A stretch of DNA of 64,000 bases from Sulfitobacter sp. GTDB lineage: Bacteria; Pseudomonadota; Alphaproteobacteria; Rhodobacterales; Rhodobacteraceae. The stretch spans positions 1 through 64,000 of the forward strand of contig JAFMGZ010000015.1 in NCBI GenBank assembly GCA_017854855.1, written 5' to 3'. Under the pieces are notes generated by a model. That model did not search any database. It had not been told where the DNA came from and saw only the letters and a program-made list of their open reading frames with translations. The position numbers and the translations under genes were made by a program. This document shows, one piece after another, positions 7,797 through 18,850 of the stretch (position 1 is its first letter; each line of letters starts with the position of its first letter).

Positions 7797-9101
7797 ATGA
7801 TCCCCCGTTATTCCCGTCCCGAAATGGTCTCCATCTGGTCGCCCGAGACCAAGTTCCGCATCTGGTACGAGATCGAGGCATATGCCTGTGACGCCATGGC
7901 GGACCTCGGCGTGATCCCGCGCGAAAATGCACAGGCGGTCTGGAAGGCCAAGGACGTCCAGTTTGACGTGGCCCGCATCGACGAGATCGAGGCCGTGACC
8001 AAACATGACGTCATCGCCTTTCTGACCCATCTGGCCGAACATGTTGGCAGCGATGAGGCCCGCTTTGTGCACCAGGGCATGACCTCTTCGGATGTGCTGG
8101 ACACCTGTTTCAACGTGCAGCTGACCCGTGCCGCCGATATCCTGATCGCCGATGTGGAGGGCCTGCTGGCCGCGCTCAAGCGCCGCGCCTATGAGCACAA
8201 GGATACGATCCGCATCGGTCGGTCCCATGGCATTCACGCCGAACCCACCACGATGGGTCTGACCTTCGCGCGCTTTTACGCCGAAATGGACCGTAACCTG
8301 GCACGCTTGCGCGTGGCCCGCGACGAAATCGCAACCGGGGCCATTTCCGGGGCCGTGGGGACATTTGCCAATATCGATCCGCGTATCGAAGAGCATGTCT
8401 GCGAGAAACTGGGGCTCAAGCCCGAACCGATTTCGACCCAGGTCATCCCCCGCGACCGCCACGCAGCCTTCTTTGCCACCCTGGGCGTCGTCGGCAGCAG
8501 CATCGAAAATGTCGCCACCGAAATCCGTCACATGCAGCGCACCGAAGTGCTTGAGGCCGAAGAGTTCTTCTCAGCCGGTCAAAAGGGGTCTTCTGCGATG
8601 CCGCACAAGCGCAACCCGGTCCTGACCGAGAACCTGACAGGTCTGGCCCGGCTGGTGCGCATGGCCGTGGTGCCCGCGATGGAAAACGTAGCACTTTGGC
8701 ATGAGCGCGACATCTCGCACAGTTCGGTTGAGCGCAACATCGGGCCTGATACCACCATCACCCTTGATTTCGCGCTGTCGCGCCTGACCGGCGTGATCGA
8801 CAAACTGGTGATCTATCCAGACAATATGCTGGCCAATATGAACAAATTCCGTGGTCTGGTGATGTCTCAGCGCGTGCTTTTGGCCCTGACACAGGCCGGT
8901 GTCAGCCGCGAGGATTCCTATAAGCTGGTCCAGCGCAATGCGATGAAAGTCTGGGAAGAGGGCAAGGATTTCAAAACCGAACTTCTGGCCGATGCTGACG
9001 TACTCAAATCGCTGAGCGCCGAACAGATCGAAGAGAAATTCGATCTGGGATACCACACCAAACATGTCGACACGATCTTTGCCCGGGTCTTTGGGGACTG
9101 A
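7797..9101 (+). CDS. purB: Adenylosuccinate lyase
   Basis: Catalyses two fumarate-releasing steps of purine synthesis: SAICAR to AICAR and adenylosuccinate to AMP, in the cytoplasm as a homotetramer. 434 residues from ATG 7797 (MIPRYSRPEM is the usual family start), matching the short Bacillus-type length. The fumarase/aspartase-superfamily signature GSSAMPHKRNP lies near residue 265, the substrate-binding TSSDVLDT near 97-104 and the catalytic-His segment GRSHGIHAEPT near 141-151. No tight operon partner is present: it is preceded by about 200 bases holding the dispersed repeat and followed by a long hairpin. Confidence 0.95.
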   Translation: MIPRYSRPEMVSIWSPETKFRIWYEIEAYACDAMADLGVIPRENAQAVWKAKDVQFDVARIDEIEAVTKHDVIAFLTHLAEHVGSDEARFVHQGMTSSDVLDTCFNVQLTRAADILIADVEGLLAALKRRAYEHKDTIRIGRSHGIHAEPTTMGLTFARFYAEMDRNLARLRVARDEIATGAISGAVGTFANIDPRIEEHVCEKLGLKPEPISTQVIPRDRHAAFFATLGVVGSSIENVATEIRHMQRTEVLEAEEFFSAGQKGSSAMPHKRNPVLTENLTGLARLVRMAVVPAMENVALWHERDISHSSVERNIGPDTTITLDFALSRLTGVIDKLVIYPDNMLANMNKFRGLVMSQRVLLALTQAGVSREDSYKLVQRNAMKVWEEGKDFKTELLADADVLKSLSAEQIEEKFDLGYHTKHVDTIFARVFGD

Positions 9102-9116
9102 TTGCGATTTTTCATG

Positions 9117-9149
9117 CGTGGATTTGCCTTAGAAAAAGGCAAATCCACG
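9117..9149 (+). terminator. 14-bp hairpin after purB
   Basis: CGTGGATTTGCCTT (9117-9130) and AAGGCAAATCCACG (9136-9149) form a perfect 14-bp stem with a 5-base loop 15 bases after the purB stop. No T-tract follows, so termination may be incomplete, or the hairpin may protect the purB 3' end. Confidence 0.55.
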
Positions 9150-9234
9150 TGCAAAACGTCGCAGCTCCACCAAGGTATTTGAAATATTTCGCAATCGGTG
9201 TAATTTTGGAGTGTCAACCAAAAGGAGACCGACC

Positions 9235-9393
9235 ATGAAGATCAAGACCCTTGCGATTGCTGTTGCACTGACCACCCTGCCCACCCTGAGCCTGGCCATG
9301 GGATGCAGTTCGAAAGAAAAGCAGGCAATGTCCTGCGCAACCGGGACAACCTATGACAGCGCCTCACACAGTTGCTTACCCGTAAGCACCTAA
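9235..9393 (+). CDS. Small secreted cysteine-containing protein, unknown function
   Basis: A 52-residue product from ATG 9235 with an excellent ribosome site (AAGGAG, 8 bases upstream). Residues 1-21 are a signal peptide (cleavage probably after SLA). The LAMGC context is a poor lipobox, so I favour a soluble periplasmic peptide. The mature part has three cysteines (24, 34, 47). Cys34 to Cys47 follow the pattern C-x2-G-x2-Y-D-x4-S-C, found with identical spacing in the next gene product. A clean terminator follows, so it is its own transcript. The function is unknown. Confidence 0.72.
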   Translation: MKIKTLAIAVALTTLPTLSLAMGCSSKEKQAMSCATGTTYDSASHSCLPVST

Positions 9394-9412
9394 GGTGAAT
9401 TTTGCGTCCCTG

Positions 9413-9443
9413 CACAGACCTGAAAAGGTCTGTGTTTTCTTTT
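9413..9443 (+). terminator. Rho-independent terminator of the small secreted protein gene
   Basis: CACAGACCT, a GAAA tetraloop and AGGTCTGTG form a perfect 9-bp stem, followed by TTTTCTTTT. It begins 19 bases after the stop codon. Confidence 0.9.
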
Positions 9444-9559
9444 GAGCGGACTGCCTTTTCGGCCCATCCCGCTCACCTTGCCGTGTTAATGCGATAATCT
9501 TGTTGGCGCGATCAGTTTAAGAGCTATCTTTCTCCAAGAGTTTTTCATCTGGAGTCGAA

Positions 9560-10087
9560 ATGAAACATATCGCCCTTGTTACGGCAGTTTGCCTGCCTTT
9601 CTTTGCAACTTCTGCTCTTGCGGCTGGCGGTGGCGACGAAACCGCGCCGAAAAAGCCCAAATGTGAATCCGGTCAGGTTTACGACAAAAAGACCAAGTCA
9701 TGCGTTATCGCCAAAGAAGGTAACCTGGACGTGGACGGGTTGTATGAAAACGTCCGTGAACTGGCCTATGCTGGCCGCTTTGCCGATGCGCAATTGGTGT
9801 TGGCGCAGATGCCTGCCGATGACGACCGCACGTTGACCTACCTGGGTTTCACCAACCGCAAGTTGGGAAATATGGACGCGGCAATGGGCTATTACGCCCA
9901 GGCATTGCGGGCAAACCCGGCAAATGTTCTGGCCCGGTCCTACATGGGTCAGGCCTTTGTCGAACAGGGCGATATCGCCCAGGCCATGGTGCAGCTGCGT
10001 GCGATCCGTGACCATGGCGGTCAGGGCACATGGGCAGAGGCGTCTTTGCGCACGGCCATCGCGACCGGGCAGACCTTCAACTACTGA
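9560..10087 (+). CDS. Secreted TPR-repeat protein with N-terminal Cys motif
   Basis: 175 residues from ATG 9560 with TGGAG upstream. A signal peptide is present (1-21 or 1-22, ...SALA-AGGG). Residues 35-48 repeat the C-x2-G-x2-Y-D-x4-S-C motif of the preceding small protein. Residues 58-165 are helical TPR-like repeats (LAYAGRFADAQLVLAQM, YLGFTNRKLGNMDAAMGYYAQALRANPANVLARSYMG, then QGDIAQAMVQL), which usually mediate protein contacts. It is probably periplasmic. I know similar tetratricopeptide proteins from Rhodobacteraceae but no assigned role. A short AACCCC...GGGGTT hairpin (10118-10139) follows. Confidence 0.8.
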   Translation: MKHIALVTAVCLPFFATSALAAGGGDETAPKKPKCESGQVYDKKTKSCVIAKEGNLDVDGLYENVRELAYAGRFADAQLVLAQMPADDDRTLTYLGFTNRKLGNMDAAMGYYAQALRANPANVLARSYMGQAFVEQGDIAQAMVQLRAIRDHGGQGTWAEASLRTAIATGQTFNY

Positions 10088-10147
10088 CTTCAATATTTAT
10101 TCATCTTTCCGCTGCATAACCCCAATCAAAGCGGGGGTTTGCCAAAG

Positions 10148-11218
10148 ATGAACGAAATGGTGCCGATGCACGGTTTTGCGCCGCTTCCTGATGTTTCGGG
10201 GGGCGGCGTTTCTGCCTCTCTCAGCAGGCGGGCAAAGGCGGCTATCGTGGTGCGCCTGCTGCTGAATGAGGGGGCGGACCTGCCGCTTGAGGATCTGCCA
10301 GATGATTTGCAGATCGCCCTGACCCAGCAGATGGGCGCGATGCGTCTGGTGGACCGTGATACATTAAGTGCGGTCGTGGCGGAATTTGCCACTGAACTGG
10401 AACAGGTTGGCCTGTCCTTTCCGGCCGGTTTGGCCGGTGCGCTGGATGCTTTGGACGGCAAGATCGGCCATCAGACCGCCGCCCGCCTGCGCAAGCAAGC
10501 GGGCGTGCGCCAATTTGGTGACCCTTGGGCACGGCTGCGCGAACTGGGGCCAGAGGCGCTGTTGCCGGTCCTGCAAAACGAAAGTGTCGAGGTGGCCGCC
10601 GTCATGCTGTCAAAGCTGCCTGTGGCGCTGTCGGCCAATCTGCTGGGCCGGTTGCCGGGGCCACAGGCGCGCCGGATCACTTATGCCGTTTCGCTGACCT
10701 CCGGTGTCACGCCAGAGGCGGTGGACCGCATCGGCCTATCACTGGCCACGCAGCTGGATGCCCAGCCCAAGCGTGCCTTTGACACAGACCCTGTGGAACG
10801 CGTGGGGGCGATTCTCAATTCCTCCACCTCGCTTACGCGCGACGATGTGCTGACCGGACTGGATGAAACCGATCAGGGGTTTGCCAATGCGGTGCGCAAG
10901 GCCATCTTTACCTTTGGCAATATCCCGTCGCGTATCGCCCCGCGCGACATCCCCCGCATCCTGCGTGAAGTCGCCCAAGAGAAACTGGTGATCGCCCTCG
11001 CCGGTGCCGAGGCCGCAGGCTTTGCCGCCTCGCGCGATTTCATTCTGGAAAATATGTCCGGCCGCCTGGCCGATCAGCTGCGCGAGGACATGGAAGCCGC
11101 CGGCAAGATCAGGCCCGCAGATGCCGAGGAAGCCATGTCTGAAGTCGTTGATACGATCCGCCAGATGGAACAATCCGGTGACCTGCTTTTGATTGTGGAG
11201 GACGAAGACGAAGGGTGA
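10148..11218 (+). CDS. FliG-like protein (flagellar motor switch family), orphan
   Basis: 356 residues from ATG 10148; an in-frame TTG at 10139 overlaps a hairpin and is less likely. FliG marks are seen along its length. An N-terminal AAIVVRLLLNEGADLP segment resembles the start of FliG. The middle matches the armadillo-like helices (PVERVGAILNSS...). The C-terminal part has FGNIPSRIAPRDIPRILREVAQEKLVIALAGAEA followed by ENMSGRLADQLREDMEAAGKI and RQMEQSGDLLL, the charged rotor helix region of FliG-C. In the flagellum FliG couples the stator to the C-ring. No other flagellar gene is in the window, so this may be a dispersed fliG or a divergent paralogue. Confidence 0.75.
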   Translation: MNEMVPMHGFAPLPDVSGGGVSASLSRRAKAAIVVRLLLNEGADLPLEDLPDDLQIALTQQMGAMRLVDRDTLSAVVAEFATELEQVGLSFPAGLAGALDALDGKIGHQTAARLRKQAGVRQFGDPWARLRELGPEALLPVLQNESVEVAAVMLSKLPVALSANLLGRLPGPQARRITYAVSLTSGVTPEAVDRIGLSLATQLDAQPKRAFDTDPVERVGAILNSSTSLTRDDVLTGLDETDQGFANAVRKAIFTFGNIPSRIAPRDIPRILREVAQEKLVIALAGAEAAGFAASRDFILENMSGRLADQLREDMEAAGKIRPADAEEAMSEVVDTIRQMEQSGDLLLIVEDEDEG

Positions 11219-11299
11219 TTGACCGGTCACGCAAGCCGACTTGTTGCGCAGTCCCCTGCAGGTTATGTCAGGCGCAGTGATCCAAACTGACCGGACCCA

Positions 11300-12208
11300 A
11301 TGGCAGACCAACCCAAAGCAAGCAGCACGGATAAACAACCCCGGGGGAAACTGGGGGATTATCTGACCAATGCCCTGATCGTCGGCATCATTCGGCTGGC
11401 GCTGGCCCTGCCCTATGCGGCGCGCGTGCGGTTCGTGGGATGGCTGGTGCAACATGTGATTGGACCGCTTGCGGGATACCGCAGGCCCGTGATGCGCAAC
11501 CTTGATCTGATCTGGCCCGATTTGCCAAAATATCGCCGTGACGTGATTGCAGGGCAATGCCTGAACAATGTCGGTCGCAGCTTTATCGAAAACTACTCTG
11601 CCGATGATTTTCCCGCCCGCATGGCCGGGAACAACCTGCAGGGCCCTGGCATGGCCGCATTGCAAGATGCCAAGGCCAAGGGCCGCCCCGTCATCCTGGT
11701 GACCGGCCATTTCGGCAATTACGAGGCCACACGCGCGGCACTGGTCGCACAAGGCTATGACATCGGCGGTTTGTACCGCGATATGAAAAACCCCTATTTC
11801 AACGCCCATTACGTCAAGACCATGGAAGCCTTTGGCGGTCCGGTCTTTCCACAGGGGCGCAAGGGCACGTCAGGTTTCGTGCGCCATTTGAAGGACGGCG
11901 GTCAGTTGGTCTTGTTGTTTGATCAGCATGTCTTGCTGGCACCCATCCTCGATTTTCTGGGCCAACCGGCGCGCACGGCCCTGTCGGCGGCAGAACTGGC
12001 GCTGCGCTATGACGCGCTGTTGATCCCTTTTTACGGTATTCGCCAAAAGGACGGGCTCAGCTTTGAAACGGTACTTGAGGCACCGATCCCCCATTCTGAT
12101 CCGGTAACAATGACACAGGCGCTGAATGACAGCCTTGCCGCGCGGGTCCGCGAAAAGCCCGAACAATGGTTCTGGGTGCACCGACGCTGGCGCGCCGACG
12201 AGGTTTAG
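11300..12208 (+). CDS. LpxL/LpxM-type lysophospholipid/lipid A acyltransferase
   Basis: 302 residues. Family features are a hydrophobic N-terminal anchor around 23-60 and the H-x4-E catalytic motif with His137 and Glu142 (TGHFGNYE), then QGRKGTSGFVRHLKDGGQLVLLFDQHV and the C-terminal PEQWFWVHRRW signature. These enzymes transfer a secondary acyl chain to a lipid A precursor at the inner face of the cytoplasmic membrane, or act on related lysolipids. The exact acceptor is unresolved. It ends four bases inside the convergent DUF1223 gene. Confidence 0.88.
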   Translation: MADQPKASSTDKQPRGKLGDYLTNALIVGIIRLALALPYAARVRFVGWLVQHVIGPLAGYRRPVMRNLDLIWPDLPKYRRDVIAGQCLNNVGRSFIENYSADDFPARMAGNNLQGPGMAALQDAKAKGRPVILVTGHFGNYEATRAALVAQGYDIGGLYRDMKNPYFNAHYVKTMEAFGGPVFPQGRKGTSGFVRHLKDGGQLVLLFDQHVLLAPILDFLGQPARTALSAAELALRYDALLIPFYGIRQKDGLSFETVLEAPIPHSDPVTMTQALNDSLAARVREKPEQWFWVHRRWRADEV

Positions 12209-12903
12209 CGCAGCCGCGCCGCCGCCATGATTGGCCCTGCGTTTTGCTGCTGCAAGATCACAACGACGGGTTGGTCCCCCTCAATCGGTGCGGTCATCGA
12301 CAGCGGCGACTGCCCATCCCAATCCCCCAGCACTGCCCAGTTTTCCACGATATTGGCATAGACGAATGTCTTGCCGGCATTTTCGCCGCGTTTGATCTGG
12401 GTTTCCTTTTCAGGGATATAGCGCAGCATATGCACCGTCAGCGGTCCGTCCAGGGGCGCGGCGGAGCGGCCCGTTATTTGCAATGCACCGCCCTGCCTAC
12501 GAAGATCCAGGACCACGGCAGATGGCTTTGCGGCATGTTCGGAAATCGCCTTGGCCAATTTCATCGGCTTTGCGCCAACGATGTCCGTTGACCCATTCAC
12601 CAGGATCTCAGGGGTATAGACCGACCGACGGTTCCCCGCCGCCGCATAGGCGCGTTGCCGTTCGGCATGCGCGGGATTACCAAAGGGGTCTTTCCAGCCG
12701 ATGTAATCCCAGTAGTCCACATGCAGCGCCAGCGCGATCACGTCATCGCGCGCCGCCAGCTCATGCAGCATCGCATCTGCCGGCGGGCAGCTTGAACATC
12801 CCTGAGAGGTGAAAAGTTCAACCACCACAGGATTGTTCTGCGCTACAGTCTGAGAGGCAAAACCGAGACCGACGGCAAGCAAGGCGAAGAAGAGACGTTT
12901 CAT
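12205..12903 (-). CDS. DUF1223 family secreted thioredoxin-like protein
   Basis: 232 residues with a signal peptide (1-21, ...TVA-Q). The DUF1223 hallmark VVELFTSQGCSSCPPADAML carries a CxxC pair at Cys36 and Cys39. Then come LHVDYWDYIGWKDPF and YTPEILVNGSTDIVGA, a thioredoxin-fold half with the cis-Pro-like region. The C-terminal half is beta-rich. A periplasmic thiol-redox role is plausible, but no substrate is known for the family. Its 3' end overlaps the convergent acyltransferase gene by 4 bases, so transcripts from both sides would interfere. Confidence 0.85.
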   Translation of the reverse strand: MKRLFFALLAVGLGFASQTVAQNNPVVVELFTSQGCSSCPPADAMLHELAARDDVIALALHVDYWDYIGWKDPFGNPAHAERQRAYAAAGNRRSVYTPEILVNGSTDIVGAKPMKLAKAISEHAAKPSAVVLDLRRQGGALQITGRSAAPLDGPLTVHMLRYIPEKETQIKRGENAGKTFVYANIVENWAVLGDWDGQSPLSMTAPIEGDQPVVVILQQQNAGPIMAAARLR

Positions 12904-12976
12904 GTGATTCCATTGGCAGGGCGCGGTAATCCATCCGGTTTAACGGCACCATGTTGAAATAACCAATCAAGGTTTG

Positions 12977-13040
12977 TTGACAGCTTGTTGCAGACTGATC
13001 GAATTATCTACATTTTTGTACACCATGGTATACAAAAATG
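12977..13040 (+). promoter_or_regulatory. acnA promoter candidate with a 30-bp near-palindrome
   Basis: TTGACA at 12977-12982 is a good -35 box. AATTAT at 13002-13007 is a possible -10 box, though the 19-base spacer is long. Immediately downstream, 13011-13020 (CATTTTTGTA) and 13031-13040 (TACAAAAATG) are perfect 10-bp arms around CACCATGGTA. The whole 30 bp is self-complementary except for one mismatched pair, a typical dimeric-regulator operator at the transcription start. The next 94 bases to the acnA start hold no other feature. Confidence 0.5.
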
Positions 13041-13134
13041 CTGATATCCCATGAATAGTGGTTGATCCGATGGTCGGTCAATGGCATTGAAGCCTCAACA
13101 TGACAGATGCCAACAGACCCAGAGGGAGCCTCGC

Positions 13135-15837
<2,703 letters not shown>

Positions 15838-15862
15838 CCAGACACTCCAATGCCACAAAAAG

Positions 15863-15897
15863 GGCCCCCGGCGCATAACGCGGCGGGGGCCTTTTTT
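15863..15897 (+). terminator. Rho-independent terminator of acnA
   Basis: GGCCCCCG (15863-15870) pairs with CGGGGGCC (15884-15891), followed by six T; an A-run precedes the stem. It starts 26 bases after the stop. The next 150 bases, to 16051, show no gene or notable structure. Confidence 0.9.
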
Positions 15898-16051
15898 ACA
15901 CCACAGGGACAAGATCCCAAACCAACCTCAAAAACCCACGTCCCACAGCGGCACGCTCAAACAACCACCCGGCCCGGGTCCAACCCAGCCCCGGCTTCAT
16001 CTTGCCAATTAAACTCATGCACACCCTCGCCGCCACGCAGCAAGGCCCGTG

Positions 16052-16591
16052 TTACCCGCCCTGTGCCGCCTTCAACGCAGGCAAGAACCGCTGCTCATAG
16101 TCACTGCCCACCAGGGGCCCAGCAAAACGAAACAGCACCACGCCCTTCCCATCCAGAATGAATGTCTCGGGCGGGGCGGTCACGCCCCAGTCGATGGCAA
16201 CGCGGCCCTGGGGGTCAAACCCCACCCCGATAAAGGGATTGTCGTCCTCTGTCAGGTAGGTCGTTGCATTGGCTTCGGTATCTTTGAAATTCACGCCGAT
16301 GATCGGGATGCCCTCAGCGGCCATTTCCAGCAGCTTAGGGTGTTCCGCACGGCAGGGCGGGCACCAGCTGGCCCAGAAGTTCACCAGCGTCACCTCACCA
16401 GAGGCCAGCATTTCGGTTGTTGCGGCAGGGAATGCCTCAAGGCTTGCCTGCGGGATCCCCGGTGCCGGTTGCCCCACCAGGGTTGATGGCAGGCCCGTCG
16501 GGTCGTCACGGTACATCCCAAAGGCTGCCAACAGGACAAAGGCCGCGAAGACCAAAGGGGGTGCGAGCATCAAAGGGGAGACTTTAGCCAT
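16052..16591 (-). CDS. ccmG: Cytochrome c maturation thioredoxin CcmG/DsbE
   Basis: Periplasmic membrane-anchored thioredoxin that reduces the CXXCH haem-binding cysteines of apocytochrome c. 179 residues from ATG 16591, which overlaps the end of ccmD; the 16-residue longer version runs through ccmD coding sequence. An N-terminal anchor helix spans 8-26. The active site is WCPPC with Cys77 and Cys80. The CcmG-specific segments GVNFKDTEANATTYL and GVTAPPETFILDGKG (cis-Pro loop, acidic groove) are present. It is the last gene of the ccmA-B-C-D-G series. Confidence 0.95.
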   Translation of the reverse strand: MAKVSPLMLAPPLVFAAFVLLAAFGMYRDDPTGLPSTLVGQPAPGIPQASLEAFPAATTEMLASGEVTLVNFWASWCPPCRAEHPKLLEMAAEGIPIIGVNFKDTEANATTYLTEDDNPFIGVGFDPQGRVAIDWGVTAPPETFILDGKGVVLFRFAGPLVGSDYEQRFLPALKAAQGG

Positions 16592-16739
16592 TTGCCTTGG
16601 TCTCCGCCTCGATCTCGGCCAGGGCCCTGCGGGCGGCACGGCCCCGCCGCAACGTCAGATAGATCAGCGCCGCCAACAAAGTCAAAGAGGCGGCATAGGC
16701 CGACAGAACTTCAATCGCATATTTTCCAAGGTCAGGCAT
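16584..16739 (-). CDS. ccmD: Haem exporter small subunit CcmD
   Basis: A 51-residue protein (MPDLGKYAIEVLSAYAASL at the start, ...AEIEAETKANG at the end) with one membrane helix at about 8-30 and a basic cytoplasmic RRGRAARR segment, the standard CcmD make-up. CcmD stabilises the CcmABCD complex and helps release holo-CcmE. Its start codon overlaps the ccmC stop by one base (ATGA-type junction), and its end overlaps the ccmG start by eight bases, so the three genes are translationally coupled. Confidence 0.92.
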   Translation of the reverse strand: MPDLGKYAIEVLSAYAASLTLLAALIYLTLRRGRAARRALAEIEAETKANG

Positions 16740-17473
16740 CATAATTCACGCTCCAGACGGGCCCGCAGGGCTTGGGTACGGCGTAGCCTGATCTCCGTGC
16801 CGGTCCGGTACAGCACCAGCGCCAGAAACAGCAGGCCAAATCCGATCATGCTGATGACAAGCGGATAAAAGAACACGTCAGCCACGGTGCGGCCTCCGGT
16901 TGCCACGGGAATGGATGTTCCCTGATGCAGCCCCTGGTTCCAGAACTGCACCGCATAGCGTGACAGAACCGCAAAGACCGAGCCCACAAGGCACAGAATG
17001 GAGGTCAGATCGGCCGCGGTGTCGGGATCTTCGATCGCTTCCCACAGGGCAATGTAGCCCAAATAGAACAGGAACAGGATCAGAAACGACGTCAGCCGCG
17101 GATCCCAGGCCCACCAGGTGCCCCACATCGGTTGCCCCCAGATCGCCCCGGTGACAAGTGCGATCAAGGTCATGACCAGCCCGACGGGCGCGGCCGCCTT
17201 GGCGGCAAGGGCGCTGACGTGATGGCGGCGCACCAGCCAGATCAGCGAGGTGATCAGCATCATGAACCAAGCATTGATCGCCATCAGCGCTGCGGGCACA
17301 TGCAGATAGATGATCTTGACCGTGGATCCCTGGCGGAAATCATCCGGCGTCCCGAAAAATCCCCAGATCAGGCCCACGGCCACACAGCCTGCGGCCAGCG
17401 CCCATAGCACAGGCTGAACCCGCGACGACAGCGCGAGAAATTTAACCGGGTTTGCGTATTTCCAAATCGACAT
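16739..17473 (-). CDS. ccmC: Haem exporter subunit CcmC
   Basis: Integral membrane protein that presents haem to the chaperone CcmE. 244 residues from ATG 17473 (MSIWKYANP); 25 extra open codons upstream cross a palindrome and are not needed. The haem-handling tryptophan-rich motif WGTWWAWD is at 117-124, flanked by the periplasmic-loop histidine in YLHVPAA (His58) and a second His in the NQGLHQGTS loop. Six hydrophobic helices are apparent. It follows ccmB by 99 bases. Confidence 0.96.
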   Translation of the reverse strand: MSIWKYANPVKFLALSSRVQPVLWALAAGCVAVGLIWGFFGTPDDFRQGSTVKIIYLHVPAALMAINAWFMMLITSLIWLVRRHHVSALAAKAAAPVGLVMTLIALVTGAIWGQPMWGTWWAWDPRLTSFLILFLFYLGYIALWEAIEDPDTAADLTSILCLVGSVFAVLSRYAVQFWNQGLHQGTSIPVATGGRTVADVFFYPLVISMIGFGLLFLALVLYRTGTEIRLRRTQALRARLEREL

Positions 17474-17538
17474 GATGCGTATGTAATCCCCTCTGCCCGC
17501 CGCCTCAATGGTCAAAGCGCGCGGTCGCCCTTGCCTTG

Positions 17539-17559
17539 GGTCGGACAAATTGTCCGACC
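17539..17559. promoter_or_regulatory. 21-bp palindrome between ccmB and ccmC
   Basis: GGTCGGACAA, a single A and TTGTCCGACC form a perfect inverted repeat in the 99-base gap. In DNA it could be an operator for a secondary ccmC promoter. In RNA it would fold as a 9-bp hairpin with a 3-base loop. No T-run follows on the minus strand, so simple termination is unlikely. Confidence 0.5.
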
Positions 17560-17572
17560 TGCTGTCTGGCCC

Positions 17573-18229
17573 CTAGCGCAGCCCCATCCTTAGAACTGCC
17601 GCGCTGGCAAAAGGCATGCAGGCAATCGTGGCCAGCGTAATCCCTGCCAACATCAGCAGCGGCGTTGATACATCCGTTCCTGCAGCACCCCGCCGCGCGG
17701 CCTCGGCCCCGAAAATCAAGGTCGGCACATAAAGCGGCAGCACCAGCAAGGACAGCAGCAATCCCCCGCGTTTTATCCCCACGGTCAGGGCCGCGCCAAA
17801 GGTGCCGATCACCGACAGTGCCGGCGTCCCAAGCGCGAGCGAGACAACAAGCCAGCCATACCCCGCAACCGGCAGGTTCAACAACACCCCCAACACCGGG
17901 GCCGCCAGGACCAGCGGCAACCCGGTGGTCAGCCAATGGGCCAATGCCTTGACGCTCACGGCCGCTTCCAGTGGCAAGGGGGCGGTCAACAGCAGATCCA
18001 GCGTGCCGTCCTCAAAATCCAGTGCCAAAAGCCGGTCCAAGGACAACAGACAGGCCAGCAGGGCCCCCAGCCACAAGACCCCTGGTGCAATGGACGCCAG
18101 CAAGGCGGGCTCTGGACCGACACTGAACGGCACCAGGGTCGTCACGATCAGGAAAAACGCAAGCCCCAGGCCAAAACCACCCCCCGCACGAAGTGCGAGC
18201 CGCAAATCGCGTATCAACAGCGCGATCAC
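17573..18229 (-). CDS. ccmB: Haem exporter permease CcmB
   Basis: Membrane partner of the CcmA ATPase; the CcmAB complex drives release of holo-CcmE from CcmC. 218 residues, six hydrophobic segments, beginning [14 protein letters not shown] (the cytoplasmic helix that contacts CcmA). The family-typical [34 protein letters not shown] spans about 67-100. Its start overlaps the ccmA stop by four bases (ATGA), showing tight translational coupling. Confidence 0.95.
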   Translation of the reverse strand: MIALLIRDLRLALRAGGGFGLGLAFFLIVTTLVPFSVGPEPALLASIAPGVLWLGALLACLLSLDRLLALDFEDGTLDLLLTAPLPLEAAVSVKALAHWLTTGLPLVLAAPVLGVLLNLPVAGYGWLVVSLALGTPALSVIGTFGAALTVGIKRGGLLLSLLVLPLYVPTLIFGAEAARRGAAGTDVSTPLLMLAGITLATIACMPFASAAVLRMGLR

Positions 18230-18843
18230 AAGAAGGCCTCGTCGCTGGCACCGGCGCGCAAAGTTGTCTTGGCCCGGTACGGAGTGATGTCGAGAACCTC
18301 GGCTTCCACCCCCAGATCGATATGGGTCGCCATCAGGGCCGAACCACCCTGTGCCAAATGATGTTTCACGGCTGCGGCGAACATGGCAACCGCATCGGTA
18401 TCAAGCGACACGGTGGGTTCATCCAGCACCCAGATCGGACAGCCCGTCACCAGCAGACGCGACAATCCCAGCCGCCGTTTCTGCCCCGCTGACAAAGTGC
18501 CCGCCAGCCGGTCGGCCAATGGGTGCAGCGCATAGGCATCCAATGCGGCCGAAATATCGCTGTGGCCAAAGACCTGGGCCCAAAAGGCGAGGTTCTCGCG
18601 CACGCTCAGCATCGCTTTGAGCCCATCGGCATGGCCCGCATAGGCGATCTGATCTGCGGCACCGGTGATCTGACCGCGCAGCGCGGGCTGCAGCCCTGCG
18701 ATGGTTCGCAGCAGCGTCGTCTTGCCCGCACCATTGGGTCCGCGCAGGATCAAGGCATGCCCCGGCTCAAGGGTAAAGCTGAGGTCCGCCACCACGGGGA
18801 TGCCCCCGCGTGCAAGGGTCAGGTTTTGCGCGCTCAGGGTCAT
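18226..18843 (-). CDS. ccmA: Haem exporter ATP-binding protein CcmA
   Basis: Cytoplasmic ABC ATPase of cytochrome c maturation system I. 205 residues from ATG 18843; eleven further upstream codons lie inside the neighbouring gene. Walker A GPNGAGKT is at 35-42, the signature is LSAGQKRR (A in place of the second G of LSGGQ, usual in CcmA), Walker B is WVLDEP and the switch is ATHIDLG. It starts 7 bases after the Mth938-like gene, so they are probably cotranscribed. Confidence 0.95.
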   Translation of the reverse strand: MTLSAQNLTLARGGIPVVADLSFTLEPGHALILRGPNGAGKTTLLRTIAGLQPALRGQITGAADQIAYAGHADGLKAMLSVRENLAFWAQVFGHSDISAALDAYALHPLADRLAGTLSAGQKRRLGLSRLLVTGCPIWVLDEPTVSLDTDAVAMFAAAVKHHLAQGGSALMATHIDLGVEAEVLDITPYRAKTTLRAGASDEAFL

Positions 18844-18850
18844 GGATGCG

